Source of the DNA: G965226155 sp965226155
GTDB taxonomy: Bacteria > Pseudomonadota > Gammaproteobacteria > Eutrophobiales > Eutrophobiaceae
Reading direction: 5' to 3'
DNA length: 64,000 nucleotides
Assembly (NCBI GenBank): GCA_965226155.1
Contig: OZ245331.1
Span: 2,232,001 to 2,296,000 of the forward strand
A program made the position numbers and the translations under genes. Below the pieces are notes generated by a model. It worked only from the letters and a program-made list of their open reading frames with translations. It did not search any database and was not told the DNA's origin. Position 1 is the stretch's first letter. Every line of letters begins with the position of its first letter. Positions 34,225 through 44,077 of this stretch are shown in pieces.

Positions 34225-35616
34225 ATGCGATTTCTCCCCTTATTTCTTGATATTCAGAATCAGCTTTGCATGGTGGTGGGTGGTGGTAATATCGCCTTGC
34301 GTAAGGTCAACCAGTTACTTTCAGCCAATGCTCAGGTAACGGTGGTAGCCCGTAAATTGTGTGACGCTTTGAGGCAGAAGCAGTCAGCTGGACAAATTAC
34401 TTATATAGAAAGTGAATACCGTGAATCATATCTCGAAGGTGTTGTTCTGGTTATAGCCGCAACCGATGATTCCGTAGTCAATAATCAGGTTTCCCTAGAT
34501 GCGAAACAAAAACGGATTCCGGTCAATGTGGTGGACAATCCCGAGCTTTGTAGTTTTATCATGCCGTCAGTGATTAATCGAGACCCAGTCCAGATCGCTA
34601 TTTCTACAGGTGGTGCCTCTCCTATTCTTGCCAGGATATTACGCGCACGGTTAGAGACCATGATTCCCTCCGCTTATGGCAAACTTGCTACTCTAATAAA
34701 ATCGTTCCGGACCAGAGTACGCGAGCAGATTCCAGACATGCAGAAGCGTAGGAGATTTTGGGAAGAAGCATTACAGGGACCCATTACAGAAATGTTTTTC
34801 GCTGGTCAGGATAAAGCGGCATTGGATGCATTATCTGAGAAACTAGCGCATGGTGATAGCACAATTAATTCTAGCGGTGAAGTATACTTGGTAGGTGGTG
34901 GACCTGGCGATCCTGATTTACTAACCTTTCGAGCCTTACGTCTAATGCAACAAGCGGATGTGGTGTTATACGATAGGTTAGTTGCACCGGCAATTGTCGA
35001 ATTAGTGCGACGGGATGCCGAACAGATTTATGTCGGTAAGCAGACTGACCAACATGGCCTGTCACAGCAAGAGATCAATCGATTACTAATAAAACTAGCG
35101 AAAGAAGGTAAACGGGTACTGCGTTTAAAAGGTGGTGACCCATTTATTTTTGGACGTGGTGGTGAAGAGATCGAGACGCTAACTGAACATGGTATTCCAT
35201 TCCAAATTGTCCCAGGCATTACTGCTGCTGCCGGTTGCGCAAGCTACTCAGGCATCCCTCTTACACATCGAGACTATGCGCAGTCATGCTTATTTGTAAC
35301 AGGGCATATTAAGGATGGGAAACTTGACCTTAACTGGGACGCGTTACTTCAGCCTAAACAAACTGTCGCTATTTATATGGGTGTGGGTGGGATCAGATTA
35401 CTGAGCAGTGAACTCATTAATCGAGGGATGTCAGCAACCACGCCTGCTGCCATCATTCAGCAGGGCACTACACCCGAACAACGGGTGATCATAGGTGATT
35501 TAGAGACATTGCCTGCCCTGATTGGAAAGGAAGCAATAAAGCCGCCATCCATGATGATCATTGGTGAAGTGGTCAAGCTGCATGAAAAACTTAGTTGGTA
35601 TAAACCTGTAAATTGA
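34225..35616 (+). CDS. cysG: Siroheme synthase, trifunctional
   Basis: One protein for all steps from uroporphyrinogen III to siroheme, the cofactor of sulfite and nitrite reductases. The 463 residues have an N-terminal precorrin-2 dehydrogenase/ferrochelatase domain (MRFLPLFLDIQNQLCMVVGG, GNIALRKVNQLL, ISTGGASPILARILRARLE) and a C-terminal SAM uroporphyrinogen methyltransferase domain from about residue 215 (GEVYLVGGGPGDPDLLTFRA, LYDRLV, VLRLKGGDPFIFGRGGEE, PGITAAAGCASYSGIPLTHR). Length and domain order are as in E. coli CysG. It implies assimilatory sulfite or nitrite reduction, although no such reductase is in the window. Confidence 0.95.
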   Translation: MRFLPLFLDIQNQLCMVVGGGNIALRKVNQLLSANAQVTVVARKLCDALRQKQSAGQITYIESEYRESYLEGVVLVIAATDDSVVNNQVSLDAKQKRIPVNVVDNPELCSFIMPSVINRDPVQIAISTGGASPILARILRARLETMIPSAYGKLATLIKSFRTRVREQIPDMQKRRRFWEEALQGPITEMFFAGQDKAALDALSEKLAHGDSTINSSGEVYLVGGGPGDPDLLTFRALRLMQQADVVLYDRLVAPAIVELVRRDAEQIYVGKQTDQHGLSQQEINRLLIKLAKEGKRVLRLKGGDPFIFGRGGEEIETLTEHGIPFQIVPGITAAAGCASYSGIPLTHRDYAQSCLFVTGHIKDGKLDLNWDALLQPKQTVAIYMGVGGIRLLSSELINRGMSATTPAAIIQQGTTPEQRVIIGDLETLPALIGKEAIKPPSMMIIGEVVKLHEKLSWYKPVN

Positions 35617-35627
35617 GGGTGATTACC

Positions 35628-35837
35628 TTATTCATTTACTAGCAAGACATTTATCGCTTTCACTATTACTTTTACCTTACTGCCTTTTTTTATTCCCAAA
35701 TTCTTTAAAGAATCCAGTGTCATTACTGAACTCATACTAATACCGGCAGAAATAGTCAGGTTGACTTGGCTCATCACAGCCCCTTTCTTAATGCTGGTCA
35801 CTTTACCCGTTAGTTGATTTTTGGCACCGTATTTCAT
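35628..35837 (-). CDS. Molybdate-binding mop (TOBE) protein
   Basis: A 69-residue protein made of a single molybdenum-pterin-binding mop domain: GAKNQLTGKVTSIKKGAVMS, QVNLTISAG, VMTLDSLKNLGIKKGSKV and VKAINVLLV. Such molbindins form hexamers that store or buffer molybdate. I chose the ATG at 35837 because GAGGAAAAG lies just before it; an earlier ATG at 35879 adds 14 residues not found in the family. It converges on cysG, with eleven bases between the stops. From here to yceI at 36132, 294 bases hold no gene that I can support. Confidence 0.87.
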   Translation of the reverse strand: MKYGAKNQLTGKVTSIKKGAVMSQVNLTISAGISMSSVMTLDSLKNLGIKKGSKVKVIVKAINVLLVNE

Positions 35838-35966
35838 GGTCTTTTCCTCGTATGTGTTATTTGATTGAGATCCGAGCATAGTGTTTGCCGGACTAAAGTC
35901 AATGGATCCACAAATCTATAAAATTAAAGAAGAGTATTCGCGGTAAATACCTTAAGTTACTGCATA

Positions 35967-36021
35967 TATAATCAAGAAATCCCTAGTACTGTATCCACGA
36001 TTGAACTGGCCGGAACTAGGG
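35967..36021 (+). promoter_or_regulatory. Possible promoter and inverted repeat upstream of yceI
   Basis: TATAAT at 35967-35972 is a perfect -10 hexamer, but no good -35 element lies at the right distance. Eight bases on, CCCTAGT (35981-35987) is the reverse complement of ACTAGGG (36015-36021). The pair could be an operator or a leader hairpin for the yceI transcript, which would have an untranslated leader of about 150 bases. Confidence 0.25.
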
Positions 36022-36131
36022 GATACTATTTGTGTCGAAAGAGATGGAATAATAAATGCCATGGACACCAGCTCTGCTACTGAGCTCGGCTATTTAAGGA
36101 CAGTATCACTATAAAAATGGGGAGTATTAAA

Positions 36132-36698
36132 ATGAGAAGACTAGCTTTTTTAATAAGTTTTTGTGTTGCTATTATCACTACAGGACCTGTCTTTGCTGAC
36201 ACCTATGTTTTTGACAAGGCACATTCGCAGATTTTGTTTTCTGTCAGTCATCAGGGGTTCTCAAAATCAAATGGGGCGTTTCGAAGTTTTGATGGCAAAA
36301 TTGAATTCGATGAGAAAAATTTAGAGAACTCTAGTGTCGAAGTGACGATTGACACTGCCAGTCTAGATATGAATACCGATTCCTGGGCATCGGACGTGAA
36401 AGGGGAAAGATGGTTAAATGTTGAGAATCAACCAACTATTACCTTCAACAGCAACAGTGTAAAAAAGACAGGGGAGAATACCATGGATGTCATAGGCGAC
36501 CTGTCATTTTTTGGGGAAACTAAACCGGTCACACTCAATGTTACCATTAACAAGGTCGCTCCGGTACGAGATAAAATGAAAGCTGGTTTTAGTGCTACCG
36601 CACAGATAGACCGCAGAGAGTTCGGTATGGAACGCGCCGTGCCAGCGATCGGTGCTCTTATAGATATCCAGCTTGAAATCGAAGCTGTTAAAATGTGA
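36132..36698 (+). CDS. YceI-family periplasmic protein
   Basis: An exported lipocalin-like beta-barrel protein; relatives bind isoprenoid quinones or long lipids. I start at ATG 36132, seven bases after GGAGT; an ATG at 36117 is upstream of that site. The signal peptide RRLAFLISFCVAIITTGPVFA ends before DTYVFDKAHSQILFSVSH, the usual YceI opening. LDMNTDSWASDVKGERWLNV, TITFNSNSV, GDLSFFGETKPVTLNV and FSATAQIDRREFGM follow in family order. The 188-residue length is standard. A second, lipoprotein YceI relative lies convergent downstream. Confidence 0.92.
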   Translation: MRRLAFLISFCVAIITTGPVFADTYVFDKAHSQILFSVSHQGFSKSNGAFRSFDGKIEFDEKNLENSSVEVTIDTASLDMNTDSWASDVKGERWLNVENQPTITFNSNSVKKTGENTMDVIGDLSFFGETKPVTLNVTINKVAPVRDKMKAGFSATAQIDRREFGMERAVPAIGALIDIQLEIEAVKM

Positions 36699-36709
36699 AT
36701 CAAAATTTA

Positions 36710-36725
36710 CCTGCTTTTAAGCAGG
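36710..36725. terminator. Weak hairpin between two convergent YceI genes
   Basis: CCTGCT and AGCAGG pair around TTTA, eleven bases after the yceI stop. There is no clean T tract on the plus strand, so termination is possible but not well supported. Confidence 0.3.
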
Positions 36726-36793
36726 CTGGTTTGGATGGATCGGCCCTCATGTTAATTGAAGGTGAGAGTTTTATAATAGCTACTGACTTAGTA

Positions 36794-37537
36794 TTAATGT
36801 GACTCAGCACTCACGAGTAGCTGGAACCCTAAAGTTTCAGCTACTCGGAGTGCACCTCCCAGCGTCGCAAACGGCCGAACGCCCAATTGTTGGTGATCGA
36901 GTTCAAATCGGCTTTCAATAGTTAACTGATTTCCATCGTGAACTAGGGTTCCGGTCAATCGCAGTGGGATTCGATTATTTTTAAATTCCAGATCAATGGT
37001 GAACAGCGCATTTTCACCGTTCAAATCAGTCAATTGAAGATGGATACTGACTTCAGGATAGTTGGCTGTATCTAGGACATCACTGTGTAACATATTTTCT
37101 CGGGTATTAGTTATTTTGGGTTCGCTCAGTGTTGATAATGTGTCCTCCCCGGCAAGCGACCGTTCCTTAGGGTCATCCACGACTAGGTCATGGACCGGTA
37201 TAATAAGATCTGCGAAGGCTTTATCAATATTATCAGGAAGATAAATGTAACCTGATAGGTCATTGCTGGAAATGACATGATTATGTCCTAGATTGGAAAG
37301 TGGTCCTTCACGCCCCACATAAATCCTGAGTACAGAGTTTAATTTAGAAACCTTGAAAACTTTCGACGGTGGTAATGTTTTGTAAACCTCGAGACTGTAC
37401 AGATCCGGCCTATCTTTGTGTATTACATCAACTTGCGTAGGTGTGGTACATCCGAACAATACTAAAATCAAAAATGCCCAGAACACAGGACGTCTAATCT
37501 TGATGAATGTAGATGATATTAATACTGAAATATGCAT
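36794..37537 (-). CDS. YceI-like lipoprotein
   Basis: A 247-residue protein with a lipoprotein signal peptide: positively charged KIRRP, a hydrophobic stretch FWAFLILVLFGC and lipobox cysteine at residue 30. After a linker, the sequence VLRIYVGREGPLSNLGHNHV and DLSGYIYLPDN resembles the YceI lipocalin fold of the LGHNH-type subgroup, and IPLRLTGTLVHDGNQL continues it. Asp at +2 is absent (the residues after Cys are TTPT), so outer-membrane sorting by Lol is expected. Function is unknown. It is divergent from the MoxR operon at 37784; the 246 bases between hold no gene and presumably both promoters. Confidence 0.72.
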   Translation of the reverse strand: MHISVLISSTFIKIRRPVFWAFLILVLFGCTTPTQVDVIHKDRPDLYSLEVYKTLPPSKVFKVSKLNSVLRIYVGREGPLSNLGHNHVISSNDLSGYIYLPDNIDKAFADLIIPVHDLVVDDPKERSLAGEDTLSTLSEPKITNTRENMLHSDVLDTANYPEVSIHLQLTDLNGENALFTIDLEFKNNRIPLRLTGTLVHDGNQLTIESRFELDHQQLGVRPFATLGGALRVAETLGFQLLVSAESH

Positions 37538-37783
37538 GGAAGTCGATTATAGATTAGTTTGTTACTTGACAGATATACTGCTTTTTACATTATTTCACGA
37601 GATATAGAAGAATTTTGTCGAACATTGAAAATACAGATATGTCAAAAAGCATATCTACAGTCATGTAGGCATAATATAAAAACGGATATTTCGATAAAAT
37701 AGAGACAAGCAATTTTTGAGATTCTAAATAGAATAGACAAGCTGCTGGATATTTGTACTTTGCGCCGAGTTATCACTATATAA

Positions 37784-38612
37784 ATGGCTGACCTAAAAAT
37801 AAGGTTCTCGAAAGTAGAAAAAATTATGAATATTTCTCATGACACCAGTCTTCGAGTAACTCTGATTGGTATTTTGGTACTGTTGATATCCAGTGCCAAT
37901 GGGGAGCCTCCCATGCCTGTCGCTGAAGTTAATTATGATTCAGAATTTAAATTTACCCGGATGATTTATTCTTCAAGTAAGCAAGGATTGTATGGCTATG
38001 GTTATAGGGGCAGTGGTGGTTGGCGAGCTGACTGGCCTGAAGCGGAATATCACTTTCTAGAGGGTCTGAGTAGGTTGACCCGTGTGAATGCCTCGGCGGA
38101 GGGACATTACCTGAAGCTACTGGACGCTGATTTGTTTGATTTTCCTTGGTTATACGTTTTAGAAGCCGGTTCGTGGGTACTTAGTAATGAAGAGATTACA
38201 CAATTACGTGAATACTTGCTTCGTGGTGGTTTTCTGATGGTAGACGATTTTCATGGGACGTTGGAGTGGGCTGGGTTCCATGTCTTCTATGCAACGGCTA
38301 TTTCCGGATCGATCTGTGATCGAAATTTCTGAATCGGATGAAGTCATGCATGTGCTTTATGATCTCGATAATCGTATCCAGATTCCCGGCATGCATACTT
38401 ACTGGAGCGGTCAGACTTATGAACGTGATGGATTTACTCCTCACTGGAGAGGTATTTATGATGATAGTGGCCGCTTAATCGTTGCAATCAATTTTAATAT
38501 GGATATCGGCGATGCTTTGGAACATGCCGACCATCCACAATATCCTGAGCCGATGACAGCACTTGCTTATCGATTTGGTATTAACTATGTCATTTATGCC
38601 ATGACTCACTAA
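37784..38612 (+). pseudogene. DUF4159-domain protein with a +1 frameshift
   Basis: The first part (37784 to about 38278) has a signal peptide (RVTLIGILVLLISSANG) and FTRMIYSSS, GWRADWPEAEYHFLEGLSR, LLDADLFDFPWLYVLEAGSW and GGFLMVDDFHGTLEWAGF, the DUF4159 pattern. The frame then goes astray, while the other frame continues as MSSMQRLFPDRSVIEISESD and GIYDDSGRLIVAINFNMDIGDALE to the family C-terminus at 38612. Dropping one C from the TTCC at 38275-38278 restores one protein of about 275 residues (or 261 from ATG 37826). DUF4159 genes are usual members of MoxR/von Willebrand operons. It lies seven bases before the next gene, so it is the first gene of the operon. True frameshift or sequence error cannot be told apart here. 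Confidence 0.8.
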
Positions 38613-38618
38613 GAAAGT

Positions 38619-40847
38619 ATGGTTGAATTTTTCATAAATTACCCAAAAATTGTTTTTGAACAAGGTGAGTTCGTATTTGATAGCAGTTTACCTTTATGGT
38701 TATTAGCCACATTAATTCTAGTTGCAGCAATTATAATTTCTGGAATGTTGCTAGCTAGACGCAAGGCGCTTGAATTTTGGCAGATTACGGTTCTATGGAT
38801 ATTACAACTAAGTATGACGATATTGGTGTTGTGTATTATCTGGCAACCGGCATTAAAGACTGAACATCTGCGTCCCTATGAAAATGTCATAGCAATACTG
38901 TTGGATACTTCTGAAAGCATGAATTATGTGGAAGGTGAAGTACCACGCATGCAGCAGGCGTTGTCAGTGCTGAAGGGCGATACTCTTAAACAGCTTGAAA
39001 ACGAATATACCTTGCAGAGGTATGTGTTTTCAGGAGAGGCTGTCACTGCGAATACATTTGATAACTTGCCAGCCCCAGCATCACAGACACATATAGGCGA
39101 GTCCATAATCCAAGTACTAAGACAGGCGCGGGTCTCACCCTTGGCTGCGGTGATCATGCTAAGTGATGGTGCTGACAATAATGGGGCACTAACACAAGAT
39201 AAGCTTTCAGAGATTTCGAGTTACGGCGTACCAGTACACACTATTGGGATCGGAAGAGATAAAATTGATGAAGATCTAGAATTACAAGAAATAACTGTTC
39301 CTGATCAAGCTATGCCTGGTACGCTTTTGTCTGCTCGAGTTGTTATTCGACATGATAATGCGGCTCTGGCAAGGGTTAAGGTTTATGATGGCGAAAAATT
39401 ATTAACCACAGCTGAAGTTATTTTACCTGAAGATACACCGGTAACTACCGTATGGGTAGACTTTGAGATATCGGATACTGGCAACCGTTTGCTGACATTT
39501 TCGTTAGACAGGCTAGCTAACGAACAAATAATACAAAATAATAGCCGAAGTAAAATCGTAGAAATCAAAGAACAAAAATACACGGTACTCTACATTGAAG
39601 GTGAACCGAGGTGGGAATATAAATTCCTGCGTCGTGCACTGACTGAAGATCCGAGTGTCACACTCGTATCATTGTTACGGGTAAGTCAAAATAAATTTTA
39701 CCGCCAGGGTATAGATGCCTCAGATGAACTGGAACAGGGATTCCCTACGGAAAGGTCGGAACTCTTCAAATATGATGCTTTGATTATAGGTAGTATCGAG
39801 GCTGTAAGCTTTACTCTGGACCAGCAGGCTATGATTCGTGACTTCGTAAGTGATAGAGGCGGAAGTTTAATCATGCTCGCAGGTTTGAGCGGATTGGGGA
39901 ACGGCGGTTGGGGACAATCTTCGATTGAAGAGGTCCTTCCTGCTAGGCTCTCAGAAACTGAATCCAGTTTTGTCAGGGAACGCGCAAAAGTTGTATTAAC
40001 AACCACCGGACGTAATACAGCGATGATGAAGTTCAGTGAAACGCCTGATGAAAATATTCGGTTGTGGCGTGAATTACCTGAAATTGCTGATTACCAGAAT
40101 ATTGGTTCACTAAGGCCTGCTGCAGTTAGTTTGTTGAATATAATCGTCGGAGACAAACAACAACCGTTATTGGTTACCCAACCCTATGGTAAAGGCCGCA
40201 GCTATATCCTTGCTACAGGTGGCACATGGCGCTGGCAGATGAGCTTGCCGCATGAAGATCAACGGCATGAAACATTCTGGCGCCAGTTATTGCGTGAGAT
40301 GGTAATTAACTCACCCGGGCGTTTTGAACTATCAGCACAGCAGTTCGATGATAAGGTAAAACTGAATTCAGAAATAAGAAACCCCTCATTTGAAATAGTT
40401 GAAGATCTAAATCTGACTGCGGTAATCACCCGCCCATCAGGTGAGACAGATTCTGTTGTGATGCATCCTTCAACTGAGCGTCGAGGTATTATGACTGCGG
40501 AGTTCGAGCCAGACGAGAGTGGCACCTATTCGATAGAAGTAATTTCAAGCAGGAATGATGACCCAATTGAGTCCGCCCGATTAGTAGTTCATCATGATGC
40601 TGGTCAAGCTGAGTCTTATTCCCTCCGGCGAAACCAGACACTGCTGGATATATTGGCGAATGTAACCGGAGGACAAAACTGGAACTTAGATGACATCGAT
40701 GAGTTACCTGATGCAATTCGTTATTCGTCAGCTGGGATTACCGAGCAAGAAATTCATCCATTATGGGATGCGCCACTGGTCTTTTTATTATTGCTAACGC
40801 TTAAGACGGTGGAGTGGTTACTCCGGCGTCGCTGGAGGACCATATGA
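38619..40847 (+). CDS. Membrane protein with von Willebrand A and glutamine-amidotransferase-like domains
   Basis: A 742-residue protein of the MoxR operon. Two membrane helices near residues 27-46 and 56-76 are followed by a von Willebrand A domain with a complete metal site (LLDTSESMN with DxSxS, then LSDGADNNG). A segment from about residue 315 (YTVLYIEGEPRWEYKFLRRA, YDALIIGSIEAVS, GGSLIMLAGLSGLGNGGW) resembles class I glutamine amidotransferase-like domains found in such proteins. A beta-sandwich region and a last helix near 725 (PLVFLLLLTLKTVEWLL) end the protein, so most of it is probably periplasmic. The stop overlaps the next gene's ATG (ATGA). Confidence 0.8.
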   Translation: MVEFFINYPKIVFEQGEFVFDSSLPLWLLATLILVAAIIISGMLLARRKALEFWQITVLWILQLSMTILVLCIIWQPALKTEHLRPYENVIAILLDTSESMNYVEGEVPRMQQALSVLKGDTLKQLENEYTLQRYVFSGEAVTANTFDNLPAPASQTHIGESIIQVLRQARVSPLAAVIMLSDGADNNGALTQDKLSEISSYGVPVHTIGIGRDKIDEDLELQEITVPDQAMPGTLLSARVVIRHDNAALARVKVYDGEKLLTTAEVILPEDTPVTTVWVDFEISDTGNRLLTFSLDRLANEQIIQNNSRSKIVEIKEQKYTVLYIEGEPRWEYKFLRRALTEDPSVTLVSLLRVSQNKFYRQGIDASDELEQGFPTERSELFKYDALIIGSIEAVSFTLDQQAMIRDFVSDRGGSLIMLAGLSGLGNGGWGQSSIEEVLPARLSETESSFVRERAKVVLTTTGRNTAMMKFSETPDENIRLWRELPEIADYQNIGSLRPAAVSLLNIIVGDKQQPLLVTQPYGKGRSYILATGGTWRWQMSLPHEDQRHETFWRQLLREMVINSPGRFELSAQQFDDKVKLNSEIRNPSFEIVEDLNLTAVITRPSGETDSVVMHPSTERRGIMTAEFEPDESGTYSIEVISSRNDDPIESARLVVHHDAGQAESYSLRRNQTLLDILANVTGGQNWNLDDIDELPDAIRYSSAGITEQEIHPLWDAPLVFLLLLTLKTVEWLLRRRWRTI

Positions 40848-41749
40848 TACGACTTCCGTTGCTGCTCCTGCTATTGATGCCGCTACCTAGCTTTGGAGAC
40901 CTGTATTTTACTGTTATTCAGGGTCTTGACGGTTCTCCTGAATACGGGGCTGAATTTGATAGGCAGGTTGGCAAACTGATAGAAGTTTCCGAGACGGTTA
41001 CCGATAAAAAGCGGGTAATGGTTTTTTCAGGAGAACAGTCTAGCCGTAACAATATACTAGATTTCTTTAAAAAATTGAGCTTATCGACCAAAGCCGAAGA
41101 TCGTATAGCGGTTTTTTTCATTGGACATGGAAGCTTTGACGGGTTGGAATATAAATTCAATATTCCGGGTCCCGATCTGACTGAAGATGATTTGTTCTCA
41201 ATATTGGATGCGCAGCCTTCGAAAGTACAACTACTGATAATTACCAGCAGTGCCAGTGGTGCAGTCATGAAAAAATTGAAAGATGATAAACGCATTATCA
41301 TTACGGCGACAAAAAGTGGTAATGAACGCCTTGCACCACGTTTCGGCAACTATTTTATAGATGCATTTGACGACCCTACATCTGACATAAATAAAAATAA
41401 CGTTATAACGGTGCAGGAAGCATTTGATTATGCGGCACGTCAGGTGAAAGACTACTTCGAACTTCAAGGCAATCTCGCAACTGAGCATCCACAGCTCGCA
41501 GGTCATCGTGCATCTCAATTTACCTTGGCGCGGTTAAGTTCTGAAAAGGCAGACAATGATGATCTGGTGCTTACTCATCTGATTAATCGTCGTGACCAAA
41601 TAGATGAGAAGATAACGAATTTACAATTACGCAAGCAGCAGATGGAAATTGACGAATATTTGCGTCAGTTTCAAGCCTTGACGCTTGATCTCGCGCTGGT
41701 TCAGGATCAAATTGATAAGCATATTGGGGCTACTGAAAATGCTCAATAA
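40844..41749 (+). CDS. Exported caspase-fold protein with serine at the catalytic cysteine position
   Basis: About 301 residues from ATG 40844, which overlaps the previous stop. The signal peptide is IRLPLLLLLLMPLPSFG. The body resembles the caspase/C13 peptidase fold: DRIAVFFIGHGSFDGLEYKF carries the His95-Gly motif, and LLIITSSASGAV occupies the place of the catalytic-cysteine strand (DACHSG-type). Ser136 (AGC-AGT region, codon at 41249-41251) sits where cysteine is expected, so cysteine protease activity is unlikely. VITATKSGNERLAPRFGNYF and a helical, coiled-coil C-terminus (QIDEKITNLQLRKQQMEIDE) follow. The protein may be a scaffold or regulator. The next gene starts inside its last codons. 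Confidence 0.68.
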   Translation: MIRLPLLLLLLMPLPSFGDLYFTVIQGLDGSPEYGAEFDRQVGKLIEVSETVTDKKRVMVFSGEQSSRNNILDFFKKLSLSTKAEDRIAVFFIGHGSFDGLEYKFNIPGPDLTEDDLFSILDAQPSKVQLLIITSSASGAVMKKLKDDKRIIITATKSGNERLAPRFGNYFIDAFDDPTSDINKNNVITVQEAFDYAARQVKDYFELQGNLATEHPQLAGHRASQFTLARLSSEKADNDDLVLTHLINRRDQIDEKITNLQLRKQQMEIDEYLRQFQALTLDLALVQDQIDKHIGATENAQ

Positions 41750-44054
41750 TGGCGTTTTAAAATTGAATAGTATTTTTAGATTAATGACTACTTTAATCTT
41801 AGTGTTGGTAGGTGGTGTACAAGAATCGCTCGCGCGGCAGATCCATTATGGTGCCGTTACTGATCCTATGCTACTAATCTGTGACCAGATGGCATGGCAG
41901 GGAAAAGAAACCGAAGCCAGACATTGTTACCGTGATTTATTGAGCATCACTGACAAACCCGAGGTCCAAGCCGAAATCAGTTGGGCCTTAGCGGATCTCA
42001 ACACTGCCAATCGTATATTCCAATCAGCAATCCAGTTATCTCCTGACAATGCAGAAATCCGTCAGCGATGGGGCGATCTGTTTATGGAGACTTACCAATT
42101 TCAAGATGCAATGGATCTATATTCTGAGGCTCTGGAGATTGAACCGGACAATGGCTACGCCCGTGTAGGGATGGCCCATACACTGGTCGAGCGGTTTCAA
42201 TCAGAGGCGGTCAGTGCCCTAGCGCCGGTCATTGAAAATATCGATGTTGCATCGGGAGCACGTTTGCAAGCAATTTTGCTACTTACTAGAATCGCAATTG
42301 AAAAAGGAAACCGTGATCGGGTGGCGAATCTTTTGGATGAGGCGAGTACGCTTGCTGACAATGCGCAATTACCCAAGCTAGAAATATATGCACTACGTGC
42401 TACAGTTGACTTGTTAAATGGTAAAGACGATAGTCATTGGATAGATTTGGCATTATCTGAACATCCCAGCTATGGTGATGTCTATGCAATACCCGGATAT
42501 TACTTCTGGATAACACGACGTTACCGTGAAGCTGTAAATCTTTTTCAGAAGGCTGTCGAAGTGCAGCCTGATCATTGGCAGGCGCATACAGAATTAGGCA
42601 TTAATCTATTACGTACTAATGAGATATCGCTTGCACACCAGCATTTAAAAATTGCCTATCAAGGGGATCCATACAACCCAAAGACGGCTAATACTCTGCG
42701 GTTGCTTGATGACTTTGATGATTTTGAGTTAGTTCATTTCCCTGAACAACCCCCACAAGACGGATTTCCACGATTAACGTTAAGGTTGCATAAGGATGAG
42801 CGACAGATATTGACATCGTATGTCCGTAAGCTGGCTGACAAGGCCTTATCGGAGTTTACTGATCGTTATCAATTTCATCCGAGGGAACCGGTTGTCATTG
42901 AAATCTATCCCAATCATGAAGATTTTATTGTACGTACAACCGGTATGCCTGGTCTAGGTATACTTGGTGCGACGTTTGGTTATTTGCTTGCTATGGATTC
43001 CCCTTCAGAGCATTCGGATAATGAATATCACTGGGGCACGGCACTCTGGCATGAAATCGCACATGTATATACGCTAGAAATGACTGACCATCTCGTCCCA
43101 CGTTGGTTTAGCGAAGGCGTGTCGGTTTTTGAAGAATGGCGATACGGCCCTGTAAAAGGGGTGAAGATTCCTATAAATGTCTTATTGGCAATATCGCAGG
43201 ATAAGTTTTTACCAATTACCGAGTTAGATGGCGGATTCATTAGGCCGAGCTATAACAATCAGGTCATTGTTTCTTATATGCAAGCAGGTCTAATTTGTCA
43301 GTATATCAACGATAGATATGGTTTCGATAACATCAATAAAATGCTCGAACATTTCAAGCAAGGAGTAGATACCGGACAATCTATACGAAATGCATTGGGA
43401 GTAAACCCGGCTGCATTCGATATTGAATTTAATAAATATATTGATAAACAATTTGGGACACTTCTGTGGAGGCTAGAAGAATGGAAAGAATTGATCGACT
43501 TAGCTAAAAAACAATTTACTGACTCCAACTGGTATCAAGTGATCGAAACGACGCGCAAGGCCATTGGCATATTTCCGGATTATGTTGAGAGTGACAGTCC
43601 GTACCTAATGCAAGCGCGAGCCTATGGAATGGTAGAGGACCAAAGTAATGAACTCAATATTTTGATGAAATTCTGGCAAAAAGGAGGGTACACCCCCGAG
43701 GCTCTAAAAATCCTCGCTAATAGACTTTACCAAAAAGATCGCCGACTTGAGGCAATTGCTGTGTTAGATGCCATTAATTTCGTAGCACCGTTTGATGTCG
43801 ATTTACATAATACGCTCGGGGATTGGTATCTACAGGCTGATTTGGCACAGGCTGCACTTACTGAATATGAAATAGTGCTAGCGATGAATCCACACGACCT
43901 TGCCGAGACACACTATCGCATTGCCCGTGCGAATCAGGGGCTCAACAAACCTGATGAAGCCCATAGTCACTTGTTGACAGCGCTTGAAATAGCGCCCCAT
44001 TACCGTCCTGCGCAAAAAATGTTGATTGAAACTATTAAGCCGGGACAACAATAA
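41739..44054 (+). CDS. TPR protein with gluzincin peptidase domain
   Basis: About 771 residues from ATG 41739, which overlaps the end of the caspase-fold gene; ATG 41784 is an alternative. A hydrophobic N-terminus (LMTTLILVLVGGVQESLA) suggests export. TPR repeats cover residues 30-310 and again 620-770 (AEIRQRWGDLFMETYQFQDA, EPDNGYARVGMAHTLVERF, PHDLAETHYRIARANQGLNK). Between them lies a peptidase MA-like domain with zinc motif LWHEIAHVYTLEM (His438, Glu439, His442) and downstream PRWFSEGVSVFEEWR that supplies the third ligand glutamate, as in gluzincins. A periplasmic or lipid-anchored metalloprotease is likely. Substrate unknown. Confidence 0.82.
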   Translation: MLNNGVLKLNSIFRLMTTLILVLVGGVQESLARQIHYGAVTDPMLLICDQMAWQGKETEARHCYRDLLSITDKPEVQAEISWALADLNTANRIFQSAIQLSPDNAEIRQRWGDLFMETYQFQDAMDLYSEALEIEPDNGYARVGMAHTLVERFQSEAVSALAPVIENIDVASGARLQAILLLTRIAIEKGNRDRVANLLDEASTLADNAQLPKLEIYALRATVDLLNGKDDSHWIDLALSEHPSYGDVYAIPGYYFWITRRYREAVNLFQKAVEVQPDHWQAHTELGINLLRTNEISLAHQHLKIAYQGDPYNPKTANTLRLLDDFDDFELVHFPEQPPQDGFPRLTLRLHKDERQILTSYVRKLADKALSEFTDRYQFHPREPVVIEIYPNHEDFIVRTTGMPGLGILGATFGYLLAMDSPSEHSDNEYHWGTALWHEIAHVYTLEMTDHLVPRWFSEGVSVFEEWRYGPVKGVKIPINVLLAISQDKFLPITELDGGFIRPSYNNQVIVSYMQAGLICQYINDRYGFDNINKMLEHFKQGVDTGQSIRNALGVNPAAFDIEFNKYIDKQFGTLLWRLEEWKELIDLAKKQFTDSNWYQVIETTRKAIGIFPDYVESDSPYLMQARAYGMVEDQSNELNILMKFWQKGGYTPEALKILANRLYQKDRRLEAIAVLDAINFVAPFDVDLHNTLGDWYLQADLAQAALTEYEIVLAMNPHDLAETHYRIARANQGLNKPDEAHSHLLTALEIAPHYRPAQKMLIETIKPGQQ

Positions 44055-44077
44055 CAAAAATCAGAGGATGAAATTCC

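Noticed and set aside
36061..36081. Hairpin from GCTC and GAGC before yceI as a riboswitch
   Set aside because: Too short and with no known riboswitch core around it.
40918..41349. Antisense frame in the caspase-fold gene
   Set aside because: Shadow frame with no ribosome site and no family features.
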